Assembly (NCBI GenBank): GCA_963757265.1
Contig: CAVWRA010000004.1
Location: forward strand, 1 to 64,000
DNA: 64,000 bases
Reading direction: 5' to 3'
Source of the DNA: CAIVVT01 sp963757265
Lineage (GTDB): Bacteria; Acidobacteriota; Terriglobia; Bryobacterales; Bryobacteraceae
In this document: positions 24,022-32,986 of the stretch, piece by piece
Position numbering within the stretch: the stretch's first letter is position 1
Layout: each line of letters opens with the position of its first letter
Translations under genes and position numbers: made by a program
The notes under the pieces: model-generated
What the model saw: the letters and a program-made list of their open reading frames with translations, nothing else
The model's database searches: none
What the model was told of the DNA's origin: nothing

Positions 24022-25137
24022 CTAAGCCCGCGCCCGCAGGCCCAGCTTCAGCGTTTCCCGACAGTAGCTCAAACTGCGCTCCAGGTCGAGCCGCTGCTGC
24101 TCGCGCAGCGCCGCGGCGAGCGTGTCGCTATGCGGGCCCGGCGCGCCAATCACCATCGGCCCGAGGTAGGCGTGGCCGCGCCGCACCAGTCCGATGAAGC
24201 GCGCAAAGTCGGCCGCGGGCGTGGTGCGGAAGCCGTTCCACCATTCGTCCTCGAGATAGGGCAACAGTTGCGGCGGCCGGCCGGTGATGATCTCGAGCAG
24301 CACCGGCTTACCCGGGCACAGCCGCTGGTACGACTTCACGACGGCGCTGATATCGATAGAGCCGTCGCCCATCGCCACCCATTGGAAAGCCGCCCCGCGG
24401 GGGTGTTCAAACAACGCCGAATCGCGGAAATGGCTGGTCACGACAAACGGCGCCAGGAGCTCCAGCGTCTGGGCCGGATCCTCCATGACCCACATCGGGT
24501 TGCCGGCGTCGTAGTTCACGCCCACCAGGTCCGAGCCGGCCGCTCCAATCAGGGCCAGCAACTCGCGCGCGGTGAGGTCGCCGTGGTTTTCGATGGCGAT
24601 TCTCAGGCCCAGATCCTGCATTCGCGAGCGCGCGTTGCGCAGGACCTTCAACGTGCTGTCGATGTGCGTCTGGATGGGGATCCTGGCATGGCGGTCGGTG
24701 GGCGCGCCGATGAAGACGCGCATCGCCGTCAAGCCCAGCGCGCGGGCAACGGCGCCGCCGGCGGCGAGGTATTGTTCGGGCGAGCCATGAGCCGGATTCC
24801 AGGCCGGATTGGTAGGACAGATGCAGCCCGTGCCGGCGCTCAGCTCGATGAGCCTGGCGGCGGCGTAGTCGCGGACCTTCTTCAGATGGCCGGGCTCGAC
24901 GGAGGCGAAATCGTCGGGGATCGAAAGCTGCACCGCGTCCAGGCCGAGCGAAGCCGCGTAGTCGATGTGCTGCAGGTCCTTCCACTTGAAGTCGCGGATC
25001 GAATAGGCGTCATAACCCAGGCGCGGCAGCAACGCCGGCGCAGGCGCCGCCATGGCTTGCGGCGCCGGCGCGGCAGAATGCGCGGCTGCCGCGGCGGGTA
25101 AAGCCCCGGACGCGGCCAGGAAATCGCGGCGGTTCAT
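24022..25137 (-). CDS. sugar phosphate isomerase/epimerase-like TIM barrel with Tat signal
   Basis: 371 residues. The N terminus MNRRDFLAASGALPAAAAA is a Tat-type signal. The remainder is a xylose-isomerase-like AP-endonuclease-2 family TIM barrel: LGYDAYSIRDFKWKDLQHID, LGLDAVQLSI, LRIAIENHGDLTARE (metal-ligand Glu and His), VGVNYDAGNPMWV (Asp), VTSHFRDSA (His) and VLLEIITGR (Glu). Metal-dependent isomerisation or epimerisation of a sugar is likely; the substrate is unknown. Exported versions of this family accompany Gfo/Idh/MocA proteins in acidobacteria. It is followed by the PfpI gene. Confidence 0.85.
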   Translation of the reverse strand: MNRRDFLAASGALPAAAAAHSAAPAPQAMAAPAPALLPRLGYDAYSIRDFKWKDLQHIDYAASLGLDAVQLSIPDDFASVEPGHLKKVRDYAAARLIELSAGTGCICPTNPAWNPAHGSPEQYLAAGGAVARALGLTAMRVFIGAPTDRHARIPIQTHIDSTLKVLRNARSRMQDLGLRIAIENHGDLTARELLALIGAAGSDLVGVNYDAGNPMWVMEDPAQTLELLAPFVVTSHFRDSALFEHPRGAAFQWVAMGDGSIDISAVVKSYQRLCPGKPVLLEIITGRPPQLLPYLEDEWWNGFRTTPAADFARFIGLVRRGHAYLGPMVIGAPGPHSDTLAAALREQQRLDLERSLSYCRETLKLGLRARA

Positions 25138-25401
25138 GGCAATATTCTAGCGGGGTTGGCGAGGCGAGACGGATGTGCGCGTTGATGGAAATCGGAATGG
25201 GCCCGAAGCAGGGCCGTGGCAGAATGTTCGAGAGGATTCCGAGCGTGCGTGGAATGCTGCCCGTGGTCCGGGTCCGGCTCAAGGGAGGTGAGCGGCGGAT
25301 CCGGTGCATTCCGGAGGGACGGAATCCGTGGCCCGCCACACCGGTTCGGGCCATGAGCAAGTTGCCGTCCACGGCCGAAAGCGTCGCGGCGCGCGAGAGG
25401 G

Positions 25402-25803
25402 TCAGGCGGCCGTCTTGGCGCGGACGAAGGGACTGTACTGCAGGTCGGAACCGAGGATATGGTTGGTGAGCCAGTTTTGCAGAAAGAACATCAGATCGAC
25501 AGTCATGGCGGTCTGTCCGCCGTGGAAGCGCTGTCGAAATTCGACCACCTGAGCGGTGAACTGTTCGTGTTGCTCTTTGTGGGCTGCGAATTGGGGATAT
25601 GCATACCTGCGCATGAGCCCCTCTTCGGCCGCGAAATGCGCTTTGGTGTAGTCCAACAACTGGACCAGCGCCTTCTCAAGAACGGCCTTGCCCCGGCCTT
25701 GCGACATGGCATCGTGCAACTCAGCAGCCAAGGCAAAGAGCCGCCGGTGCTGAGCGTCGATTTCCGGTAATTGAATGCTGTAATCGGTTTTCCATTCGAA
25801 CAT
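25402..25803 (-). CDS. bacteriohemerythrin
   Basis: 133-residue non-haem di-iron O2-binding protein. All metal-ligand motifs are visible: the family opening FEWKTDYSIQLPEIDAQHRR, the first helix HRRLFALAAELHDAM, HFAAEEGLMRRYAYPQFAAH and HKEQHEQF, and the C-terminal NWLTNHILGSDLQYSPF (HxxxxD). The protein is a stand-alone domain without a fused kinase or cyclase, so O2 storage or delivery, or sensing through a partner, is the likely role. ATG 25803 has AGAAG upstream; the longer frame adds residues without similarity. Confidence 0.92.
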   Translation of the reverse strand: MFEWKTDYSIQLPEIDAQHRRLFALAAELHDAMSQGRGKAVLEKALVQLLDYTKAHFAAEEGLMRRYAYPQFAAHKEQHEQFTAQVVEFRQRFHGGQTAMTVDLMFFLQNWLTNHILGSDLQYSPFVRAKTAA

Positions 25804-26074
25804 AAGGATCTTCTCGGCGGGCTGAGCGAAACCTTGAACCACTGCGACGAATTTCCTCAACGGCGGCGCACGGTTGAGTGCGCGTTTCTATCCAGCCATG
25901 AAGTTCTGGGGCAAAGGGGAACGCGGGCTGTCCTGGTGGCCTGTCGCGGAGAAAACGTAACCAGGCACCAAGCCGATTGCCGGCGGGCGCATCTAAGCGG
26001 CAGCGGGGAAGCGGCGCGACGACCGCTCCTTAGCAGTCGCGGCTCAGTAACACAAGTCTCCGCGACCCAGTATC

Positions 26075-26572
26075 CTAGGGCCCGAGCTTGCGGTAGGCGC
26101 CGGCGAAATACACCAGTGGCGCGCCAGAGTGTATTTCCACGCGTTCCACCTGGCCGAGCATCAGGGTGTGGTCGCCGGCATCGACGCGCTGCCAGGTCGA
26201 GCATTCCAGCGATGCCAGAATGCCTTCCAGGATGGGCGCGCCATGCAATCCGGCGTGCCAGGGCAGGACTTCGAAGCGATCGCCGGCATAAGTGGCGAAG
26301 TGCTGCGACAGATCGATTTGATCTTCAGACAAAACGTTGATCGCAAAGCCGCGCGAGGCCATGAAATGGGGGTGCGCGGTGGCGCCTTTGTCGATGCATA
26401 CCAACACCAGGAGCGGGTCCAGGCTGACCGAGGTGAACGAATTCACGGTGAGCCCTTGAGGCGTCCCCTGGAGGCCTTCCACGGTGGTCACCGTGACGCC
26501 CGTGGCATAGCGCGCGCAGGCCCGGCGGAACTCTTCCGCGCCCGGAACGGGGTAAGCTGGGACGGGATTCAT
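26075..26572 (-). CDS. flavin reductase-like (FMN-binding split barrel) protein
   Basis: 165 residues with the flavin reductase-like domain: FRRACARYATGVTVTTVEG, LTVNSFTSVSLDPLLVLVCI, MASRGFAINVLSEDQIDLSQ, LECSTWQRVDAGDHTLMLGQ and a terminal PLVYFAGAYRKLG. These are NAD(P)H:FMN or FAD oxidoreductases that often supply reduced flavin to a monooxygenase. No partner monooxygenase is in the window. It is divergent from the HU gene. Confidence 0.9.
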   Translation of the reverse strand: MNPVPAYPVPGAEEFRRACARYATGVTVTTVEGLQGTPQGLTVNSFTSVSLDPLLVLVCIDKGATAHPHFMASRGFAINVLSEDQIDLSQHFATYAGDRFEVLPWHAGLHGAPILEGILASLECSTWQRVDAGDHTLMLGQVERVEIHSGAPLVYFAGAYRKLGP

Positions 26573-26594
26573 GCAAGAACCGTGAACGTGGCGC

Positions 26595-26624
26595 TTGACA
26601 ACACCGTAACCCTAATCCTATCAT
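26595..26624 (+). promoter_or_regulatory. sigma70-like promoter for the HU gene
   Basis: TTGACA (26595-26600), 18-nt spacer, TATCAT (26619-26624): the best consensus promoter seen in the window. Transcription would start near 26631, giving a leader of about 50 nt that carries AAAGGAGG. Confidence 0.65.
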
Positions 26625-26683
26625 GCACTTTGACGTGACGTTCGTGAGCGCCTGCAGGGTCCCGGCGTCAAAGGAGGCTGAAC

Positions 26684-26953
26684 TTGATCAAACTCGACAT
26701 CGTCAATGAGGTGGTCAACAAGACCGGCATCACCAAGACCAAGGCCGAGATGGCCGTCGAGACGGTGTTTGAGTCCATGAAGCGCGCGCTCGCCCTGGGC
26801 GACCGCATCGAACTCCGTGGATTCGGCATCTTCACGGTCCGGCCCCGCAAGACGGGCATCGGACGCAACCCGCGCACCGGCGCCGAAGTGGCTATTCCGC
26901 CCGGGAAGGCCGTGCGCTTCAAGCCAGGCAAGGAATTGCAGGCGCTCGACTGA
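26684..26953 (+). CDS. HU/IHF-family nucleoid protein
   Basis: 89-residue DNA-bending protein. IKLDIVNEVVNKTGITKTKA, ALALGDRIELRGFGIFTVRP, then the beta-arm signature RPRKTGIGRNPRTGAEVAIP with the DNA-intercalating Pro, and KAVRFKPGKELQ. The start is TTG, supported by AAAGGAGG six nt before it. The GRNPRTG motif with RKTG fits HU/IHF-alpha-like proteins; a specific HU-versus-IHF call is not possible. It is followed 26 nt later by an M50 protease gene. Confidence 0.93.
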   Translation: MIKLDIVNEVVNKTGITKTKAEMAVETVFESMKRALALGDRIELRGFGIFTVRPRKTGIGRNPRTGAEVAIPPGKAVRFKPGKELQALD

Positions 26954-26979
26954 AGGCCGCTCGGGCTGCGGCCGGCAAA

Positions 26980-27933
26980 GTGTCCGCAGCGCTTGGGGAA
27001 AGCGAGGAACAGGCCCCGGTGGAGAGTCATGACCGCCCGCGGCCGCTACGGGCGGTCGTGATCCCGATTGGGCTTTTCCTGCTGACATTGCTGTGCACGA
27101 CGGCGGTCGGCGCATGCTTCGCGGATCACTTCCAGCGAAACTCGCCGGGGCTAGATCCATTGGAGCCACTATATGCGGCGCCGCGGTTCATGCGGTGGCC
27201 CGAACTGCTTGTGATGGGCTTGCCCTACTCGCTGACCCTGATGATGATCCTGCTAGCCCACGAATTGGGGCACTACTTCGCGTGCCGGTATCACAAGGTA
27301 GCGTGCACACTTCCGTACTTCCTGCCGGTGCCGTTCCTGATTGGCACTTTCGGCGCATTTATCCGCTTCCGCTCGGCACTGAAGAGTCGCAAGGAACTGT
27401 TTGATGTGGGCATCGCCGGGCCCTTGGCCGGGTTCGTCCTGGTGCTGCCGGTATTGATCGTCGGACTGGCACTATCGCGGGTGGTCCCGCATATGAAGGA
27501 TGGGATCGAGACGCCACTGGCCTTGCCTCTGTTGTTCCATTGGCTAGCGGCCTGGATTCTCCCCGGCTGCGGGATCGCGGAGCTGAACCTGCACCCGATG
27601 GCGCGGGCGGCGTGGGTGGGGCTGCTGGCGACAGCACTGAACCTGCTGCCGGTGGGGCAGCTGGACGGCGGCCACATTATCTATGCGTGGCTGGGCGAGC
27701 GGTACAAATGGGTCTCGCTGGCGGTGATCCTCTTATTGGGCGCCATGGGTTTTCTGTTCCCACCGTGGTTTTTTTGGGCGGGAGCCCTGCTGCTGGTTGG
27801 CCGGCGGCACTTTCCGGTGTACGACCGGCAGGGGCTGGACCGGAGGCGCAAAATCCTATTGGCGGCAGCGGGGCTGATTCTCGCGCTGAGCTTCATTCCC
27901 GCGCCACTGATTTACAGCACTCCAGTACAATGA
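26980..27933 (+). CDS. site-2 protease (M50) family membrane metalloprotease
   Basis: A 317-residue polytopic membrane protein. The zinc site is HELGHYFACRYH (HExxH) in the second hydrophobic region, and LLPVGQLDGGHI supplies the LDG motif with the third ligand. Additional membrane segments lie near residues 25-45, 145-165, 240-265 and 285-305. Length and motif spacing match the FtsH-independent SREBP/S2P-like subgroup with the 'TLPYFLPVPFLIGTFGAFI' segment. Intramembrane proteolysis of an anti-sigma factor or signal peptide is the family role; no anti-sigma gene is adjacent. The start is GTG. Confidence 0.88.
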   Translation: MSAALGESEEQAPVESHDRPRPLRAVVIPIGLFLLTLLCTTAVGACFADHFQRNSPGLDPLEPLYAAPRFMRWPELLVMGLPYSLTLMMILLAHELGHYFACRYHKVACTLPYFLPVPFLIGTFGAFIRFRSALKSRKELFDVGIAGPLAGFVLVLPVLIVGLALSRVVPHMKDGIETPLALPLLFHWLAAWILPGCGIAELNLHPMARAAWVGLLATALNLLPVGQLDGGHIIYAWLGERYKWVSLAVILLLGAMGFLFPPWFFWAGALLLVGRRHFPVYDRQGLDRRRKILLAAAGLILALSFIPAPLIYSTPVQ

Positions 27934-27955
27934 CGCGGGGCATCAACGAGCGGGC

Positions 27956-28699
27956 ATGAAGATCTCGGCGACGATCATCACGCAGAACGAGGAACGCAAC
28001 CTGCCGCGGGCCATTGAAAACCTGCGCTGCTGCGACGAGATTCTGGTGGTGGATAGCGGCTCGACCGACCGCACCGTCGAAATCGCGGAAAAATACGGCG
28101 CTCGCGTCCTGGAGGCCAACTGGCGCGGCTACGCCGGGCAGAAGAACTACGCCAGCGACGAGGCGGCGCATGATTGGGTGCTCTCGATCGACGCCGACGA
28201 GGCACTCAGCGAGGACCTCGAGGCCGAGATCTGGCAAATCAAGAAAAACGGTCCGCAATACGACGCCTATACGGTGCCGCGCATGGCCCAGTACCTGGGA
28301 CGCTGGATCCTCCATTCGGGGTGGTATCCCGACAGGAAGATCCGGCTTTTCGACCGCCGGAAGGCCAACTGGGTGGGCCAGTTCGTGCACGAGAGTGTGG
28401 TGTGCAGGGGCCGCGTGGGGGCGCTCGAGGGCAACCTGCTGCACTACACCTGCGGCTCGTTGAGCGAGCACCTGAAATCGATGGACCGTTACACTACGCT
28501 GGCGGCCGAGGAAGTAGTGGCGCAAGGCAAGAGCGTGGGCGCGTCGCGGCTGCTCGTCGACCCGCCCTGGACGTTTTTCAAGACGTACTTCCTGCGAGGC
28601 GGTTATCTGGATGGGGTGGAAGGGCTTGCGATCGCCTACATGGCCTCGCTGTATACCTTTCTGAAGTATGCCAAGGCGCGCTTCATGAGCTGGCGCTGA
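27956..28699 (+). CDS. family 2 glycosyltransferase, WaaE/KdtX-like
   Basis: 247 residues, GT-A fold: ATIITQNEERNLPRAIENL, ILVVDSGSTDRTVEIAEKYG, WRGYAGQKNYASDEAAHDWV and SIDADEALSEDLEAEIW (DxD). Its HSGWYPDRKIRLFDRRKANW and HESVVCRGRVGALEG are typical of the WaaE branch, which adds a sugar to the LPS inner core. The start lies 22 nt after the M50 gene, and two nt separate its stop from the next glycosyltransferase, indicating an envelope-polysaccharide operon. Confidence 0.88.
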   Translation: MKISATIITQNEERNLPRAIENLRCCDEILVVDSGSTDRTVEIAEKYGARVLEANWRGYAGQKNYASDEAAHDWVLSIDADEALSEDLEAEIWQIKKNGPQYDAYTVPRMAQYLGRWILHSGWYPDRKIRLFDRRKANWVGQFVHESVVCRGRVGALEGNLLHYTCGSLSEHLKSMDRYTTLAAEEVVAQGKSVGASRLLVDPPWTFFKTYFLRGGYLDGVEGLAIAYMASLYTFLKYAKARFMSWR

Positions 28700-28701
28700 C
28701 G

Positions 28702-29601
28702 ATGCGGGTGCTGCACATCGATACCGGCAAGTCGCTGCGCGGCGGGCAGTGGCAGACGCTGCACCTGGCGGCCGGACTGGCGGATGAAGGAGTACAGATC
28801 AGGTTACTGGCAAACCGGGGCTCGCCCCTGTTTCGCGAGGCGGAGCGGCTCGACCTGCGCGTGGAGCCGCTGAACTGGTTCGCGATCTGGCGCAAGTCCG
28901 ACTGGGCCGACCTGATCCATTGCCATGACTCGCGGGCGCACAGCCTGGCCTGGCTGGCCTCTCTTGTGCCGGGGCAGAGAGCGCCGTACGTGGTTTCGCG
29001 GCGGGTGGCCTTCCCCGTAAAGCGCAGGGCTTTCACTGACAAGAAGTACGGTTCCGCGGCGCTTTTCCTGTGTATTTCGCGGGCAGCCGCGGCCCAACTC
29101 AGGGCGGCCGGCGTGGGGGAGGAGCGCATCGCGCTGGTCCCCGATGGAGTGATCGTGCCGCCGTACACCAGCAACCGGACGGGCTCGATCGTGGCGCTGG
29201 ATTCGCCGGACCCGGCTAAGGGCCGGCGTCTGCTCGAACAGGTCCACCCGCGGGTTGGTCTCGTGAAGGACCTCGAAAAAGCCTTTCGGACAGCCCGGAT
29301 GTTTCTATATGCTACTGAAATGGAAGGGCTTGGATCGGCCGCATTGCTGGCGATGGCGCACGGCGTGCCGGTGATAGCGAGCAACGTCGGCGGATTGCCG
29401 GAGATCGTCTGGCACGAAACGACTGGGCTGCTGGTGGAAAACACGACGCCGGCGTTCGAAGCGGCCATCCGCCGCCTGGAGGACGATTCGCACCTGGCGG
29501 AGCGGATGATCCGCAATGGGCGGGCGATGGTGGAACGGGGCTACACGGCGCAGCAAATGGTCGGGCGGACGCTGGCCTGCTACCGAAAGGTGCTGGGGTA
29601 A
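28702..29601 (+). CDS. group 1 (GT4) glycosyltransferase
   Basis: 299 residues, GT-B fold, shorter than the usual ~370. The N-terminal domain starts MRVLHIDTGKSLRGGQWQTL and includes DLIHCHDSRAHSLAWLASL and PYVVSRRVAFPVKR. The C-terminal domain has the nucleotide-sugar site FLYATEMEGLGSAALLAMAH, GVPVIASNVGGLPEIV and TGLLVENTTPAFEAAI. The middle is compact: between VPDGVIVPP and the EMEGLG site the usual RLxxxKG segment is abbreviated, so a small internal deletion relative to the family is likely. It is immediately downstream of the WaaE-like gene. Confidence 0.83.
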   Translation: MRVLHIDTGKSLRGGQWQTLHLAAGLADEGVQIRLLANRGSPLFREAERLDLRVEPLNWFAIWRKSDWADLIHCHDSRAHSLAWLASLVPGQRAPYVVSRRVAFPVKRRAFTDKKYGSAALFLCISRAAAAQLRAAGVGEERIALVPDGVIVPPYTSNRTGSIVALDSPDPAKGRRLLEQVHPRVGLVKDLEKAFRTARMFLYATEMEGLGSAALLAMAHGVPVIASNVGGLPEIVWHETTGLLVENTTPAFEAAIRRLEDDSHLAERMIRNGRAMVERGYTAQQMVGRTLACYRKVLG

Positions 29602-29605
29602 TCCA

Positions 29606-30418
29606 TTGGAATACAAGGATTTCGTCGAAGTTTGCGCGGCCCTGTTGGGGCTCCTGATGGGCAGTTTCGCGAACGTCTGCATCAGCCGGTTGCCGGAGAA
29701 CGAATCGGTGACGCGGCCGCGGTCCCATTGCCGCCGGTGCGGCGCGATGATCGCCTGGTACGACAACATCCCAGTGCTGAGCTGGGTCCTGCTCGGCGCT
29801 CGTTGCCGCAGCTGCAAGGCGCTGATTTCATGGCGTTACCCAGCCGTCGAAGCGCTCACGGGCGCGTGGTTCTGGCTGGCCGTGCGGACCAACGGCCTGG
29901 ATTGGGCGGCCCTCAAATGGTGCCTGTTGGGATTCATCCTCATCGAACTGCTGTTTTCCGACCTGGAAACGCGGATCCTGCCGGACGAGTTCACGCTGGG
30001 CGGGTGGATGGCGGCGGTGGCATTGGCGCCGCTGGCGCCGCCGCCGCGGGGCATCCTGGCTCTGTTTTTGGAAAACGCGAAGCCGCAACTGGTTGGATTG
30101 GCCGGGGCGACGCTGGGGTCGGTGGTCCTGGCGGGGCTGTTGTGGGGGGTGGGGCGGGCGTATCAACTGGTGCGCCAGCGCGAAGGGCTAGGGCTCGGCG
30201 ATGTAAAGCTGCTGGGCATGCTGGCGGCGTTTTTGGGGCTGGAGAGTGCCATCGGGGTGCTGCTGGGGGCCTCGATTGCCGGCACTGTGATCGGGCTGAT
30301 CTGGATCAAATGGAAGGGCGAGGACGCCGCGACTTACGAGTTGCCGCTGGGCTCATTTCTGAGCGCCATGGGGCTGGCGGCGGCGCTGACGGCGATGCTG
30401 CGGCCGGAGGTGCGTTAG
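29606..30418 (+). CDS. pilD: prepilin peptidase (PilD/GspO, A24 family)
   Basis: 270 residues. GLLMGSFANVCISRLPENES is the family N terminus, CRRCGAMIAWYDNIPVLSWV plus CRSCKALISWRYP form the two CxxC pairs of the cytoplasmic methyltransferase loop, and the catalytic aspartates are in LLFSDLETRILPDEF and GLGLGDVKLLGMLAAFLG. About seven membrane segments follow. It cleaves and N-methylates the type IV-like leader peptides, so the pseudopilins at 6274 and 6656 are expected substrates. TTG 29606 is the start closest to the conserved region, 4 nt after the glycosyltransferase stop. Its TAG stop lies in the first bases of a MITE-like repeat. Confidence 0.9.
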   Translation: MEYKDFVEVCAALLGLLMGSFANVCISRLPENESVTRPRSHCRRCGAMIAWYDNIPVLSWVLLGARCRSCKALISWRYPAVEALTGAWFWLAVRTNGLDWAALKWCLLGFILIELLFSDLETRILPDEFTLGGWMAAVALAPLAPPPRGILALFLENAKPQLVGLAGATLGSVVLAGLLWGVGRAYQLVRQREGLGLGDVKLLGMLAAFLGLESAIGVLLGASIAGTVIGLIWIKWKGEDAATYELPLGSFLSAMGLAAALTAMLRPEVR

Positions 30419-30610
30419 CCCGGACGTTTCACCAGCAATCGGCTGCGGCGCGCGATAGGGCCGCATCTACTTCGTTGCGCTGGGCCCAAGGGGCACCCCC
30501 CGTCCTCAACGTACCGGCCAAGTACGCCTGCGGGCGGCTCCCGTCGCGCGCCTTGTATCTGCAACCCTCTCATCGCGCCTCGCTACGATCGTGGTGCAAC
30601 ATCCGGGCTA
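30416..30610. mobile_element. MITE-like element, copy 1
   Basis: Closely similar throughout to 43018-43226, in the same orientation, with matching blocks such as CAATCGGCTGCGGCGCGCGA, CATCTACTTCGTTGCGCTGG and CTCTCATCGCGCCTCGCTAC. The ends are degenerate inverted repeats: TAGCCCGGACGTTTCACC on the left, and GGTGCAACATCCGGGCTA on the right. It encodes no protein. The left end coincides with the prepilin-peptidase stop codon. The remaining gap to the next gene holds no other recognised feature. Confidence 0.75.
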
Positions 30611-30767
30611 GCGGCACAGCGAGGCCAGGCCAAGACTGCTCACCGGCGCAGTTGTTCGTCGCAAACCATTGATCGCACGTCCCTCCCAACGTCAAGAGCG
30701 CTCATATGAGCGGTTTTGCCCGCGCGCGGCGGGTTCGGTTTTCGAGAACTGGTGCTACACTGCCGAA

Positions 30768-31277
30768 ATGGCAGAATTCCCGGCGAACCCGAACAGATTA
30801 GACCCGTACAAGAACTTCAAATTCAGGGTGAAATGGGACGGCCAATACGTCCCCGGCGTGAGCCGCATCAGCGCCCTGTTGAGGCACACGGAGGTGGTGG
30901 AGCACCGCGAGGGCGGCGATCCCAGTACGTCGCACAAGTCCCCCGGACTGACGCGCTACGAAGCGATCGAACTGGAGCGCGGTGTCACCCAGGACACGGC
31001 GTTCGAGGATTGGGCCAACCTGGTATGGAGGCTGGGGGCGGGGCTGGGTTCGGAAGTCGGGCTGAAGGACTTCCGCAAGGATATCTACATCGAGTTCTAC
31101 AACGAGGCCGGGCAACTCGTGCTGGCGTACAAGGTTTACCGCTGCTGGGTTTCGGACTACCAGGCGTTGCCGACGCTCGATGCGAACTCGAGCGACGTCG
31201 CCATTGAAATCATCCGGCTGGAGAACGAGGGTTGGGAACGCGACGCCAGCGTCCAGGAACCGGTTGAGCCGAATTGA
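30768..31277 (+). CDS. phage tail tube-like protein (contractile injection system tube family)
   Basis: 169 residues matching the conserved phage-tail/T4 gp19-like tube family: PYKNFKFRVKWDGQYVPGVS, EVVEHREGGDPSTSHKSPGL, RYEAIELERGVTQDTAFEDW, KDIYIEFYNEAGQLVLAYKV and WVSDYQALPTLDANSSDVAI. In phage tails and extracellular contractile injection systems this protein stacks into the inner tube. No sheath, baseplate or AAA+ ATPase gene is in the window, so it is an orphan here. ATG 30768 begins the conserved region. It is followed by the phosphoesterase gene, with a promoter between. Confidence 0.85.
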   Translation: MAEFPANPNRLDPYKNFKFRVKWDGQYVPGVSRISALLRHTEVVEHREGGDPSTSHKSPGLTRYEAIELERGVTQDTAFEDWANLVWRLGAGLGSEVGLKDFRKDIYIEFYNEAGQLVLAYKVYRCWVSDYQALPTLDANSSDVAIEIIRLENEGWERDASVQEPVEPN

Positions 31278-31409
31278 GGACCGGTCACGGCATCGCGGCC
31301 GTTCGGGCGCAGCAGCGCGCAGGGCTGCGAGGCGCCGTTGCAGCGTGACATTGCGGGGTGAGGCCCTAATTGGCAAATCATTTGGGCCGAGTTTCAATCG
31401 ACAATTAAC

Positions 31410-31439
31410 TTGACTTCATAGTTAATCTGCCCCAATAAT
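31410..31439 (+). promoter_or_regulatory. sigma70-like promoter upstream of the phosphoesterase gene
   Basis: TTGACT (31410-31415), 18-nt spacer, AATAAT (31434-31439), in the most AT-rich stretch of the gap. The predicted leader carries a perfect 7-bp hairpin, CGCACGC-TTGGT-GCGTGCG (31463-31481), before the GGAGGGG ribosome-binding site. Confidence 0.5.
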
Positions 31440-31526
31440 TGCGTGATTCGACAGATTCGCGTCGCACGCTTGGTGCGTGCGAACGCGGGGTCCAGAATTT
31501 CACGGTCCAACACGGAGGGGTTTTCG

Positions 31527-32903
31527 ATGAATAGCAAGAAGGGCAGTCACGGTGCGGGCCATGGGGCCGGCAAGAAACAGCCGCCACCGCCGGCGCCGCC
31601 GCCCGTGGATAACAGCGGCCCGATTCCCACCGGCGGAGCTCAGTTCGCTGAGCCCGCGCCCACGGTGGATCCGTCGAAGTTCACGGTGAAACACGGCTCG
31701 GACACGCAGGCTTACAAGATTCTCGACAGCGAAAAAGGCCAGCTCAAGCCCCGACCTTTCCCGGTGGCGGGAGTCGCTGAACCGACGCTTCGTCTGGCGG
31801 ACGCGATCGGCGCGCAGGGTCCCAACGTTGTGAGCGCGATCCAAAGCGCGGGGCAGATCGTCTTTCACGCCGTCGGCGATACCGGGAACACGACTGGCCC
31901 GAAGGACGAAGAACTGGTGGCCGACAAGATGGTGGCCGATTTTACGGAGGCGGACCCGAAGGCGGTCCCTTCGTTTTGCTATCACCTGGGCGATGTGGTC
32001 TACAGCTTTGGAGAAGCCCAGTATTATTACGACCAGTTCTACGATCCGTACCGCAACTACCCGGCGCCGGTCTTCGCCGTGCCGGGGAACCACGACGGCA
32101 TGGTTGCGCCCAACACTTCAACGCCCACCTTGCAGGCTTTTCTGGCCAACTTCTGCACGGCCGGCCAACCGTTCCACAAGACACCCGAAGCGGGCGGCCT
32201 GAGCCGGACGGCGGGCATCCAGCCGGGAGTGTACTTTACGCTCGAAGCGCCGTTCGTGCGGATTCTCGGGCTGTACAGCAATTGCCTGGAGGACCCGGGC
32301 GTGATTTCGACGCAGGGCGGCACGTATCCGTACCTCACCGATGCCCAACTCACGTTTCTGAAAGCCGCGCTGCAACGGGTCAAGGACGAGAAGTTCGCGG
32401 GCGCGGTGGTGATCGCGGTGCACCATCCGCCGTACGTCGCCCAAACGCAGACGGGCGCGTCGAGCGCGGGCAAGCACGGGGGCAGCGGGCTGATGCTGAA
32501 GGATATCGACGCGGCGTGCGCGGCAACGGGCGTGTGGCCGCACGCGGTGCTGTCAGGACACGCCCATAATTACCAGCGCTTCACGCGTGTCCAGAGTGGC
32601 CGGCAGACTCCATTCCTGGTTGCCGGAAACAGCGGCCACGGACTGTCACAACTGACGCATAAAGGCAGCCTGGCAATCCGCGTTCCCGTGACTCAGCCGG
32701 GACTTTCGCAGGGTAATGACACAGTCACCTTCGAGAATTACGACGATCAGGATTTCGGGTACCTGCGCATCGTGGTGGACCCGCAGCAACTGCGCATCGA
32801 ATACCATCCGGAATCCGACGGGGAAGCGGCCAAGACGCCCGACGACGCGGTGACGGTCAACCTGGCCTCGCACCAGATTGTCCAATACCAGCCGCCAGCC
32901 TGA
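31527..32903 (+). CDS. calcineurin-like metallophosphoesterase
   Basis: 458 residues. The dinuclear-metal motifs are in order: HAVGDTGNTTG, CYHLGDVVYSFGEAQYYYDQ (GDxxY), AVPGNHDGM (GNHD), IAVHHPPYV and LSGHAHNYQRF (GHxH). This is the purple-acid-phosphatase/PhoD-like pattern. The N terminus has no export signal but a disordered stretch rich in Gly, His, Lys and Pro (KKGSHGAGHGAGKKQPPPPA). The substrate is unknown; phosphatase or phosphodiesterase activity is likely. GGAGGGG precedes ATG 31527 by 6 nt. It lies downstream of the orphan tail-tube gene in the same direction. Confidence 0.85.
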   Translation: MNSKKGSHGAGHGAGKKQPPPPAPPPVDNSGPIPTGGAQFAEPAPTVDPSKFTVKHGSDTQAYKILDSEKGQLKPRPFPVAGVAEPTLRLADAIGAQGPNVVSAIQSAGQIVFHAVGDTGNTTGPKDEELVADKMVADFTEADPKAVPSFCYHLGDVVYSFGEAQYYYDQFYDPYRNYPAPVFAVPGNHDGMVAPNTSTPTLQAFLANFCTAGQPFHKTPEAGGLSRTAGIQPGVYFTLEAPFVRILGLYSNCLEDPGVISTQGGTYPYLTDAQLTFLKAALQRVKDEKFAGAVVIAVHHPPYVAQTQTGASSAGKHGGSGLMLKDIDAACAATGVWPHAVLSGHAHNYQRFTRVQSGRQTPFLVAGNSGHGLSQLTHKGSLAIRVPVTQPGLSQGNDTVTFENYDDQDFGYLRIVVDPQQLRIEYHPESDGEAAKTPDDAVTVNLASHQIVQYQPPA

Positions 32904-32986
32904 CCAGTGGCCGGGCCGCGCGCGGCCTGAAGAAGAGATGACCGAACCGGCGGAAGGGCCCAGCGCGTGGTCCCTGCCCGCTGTTT

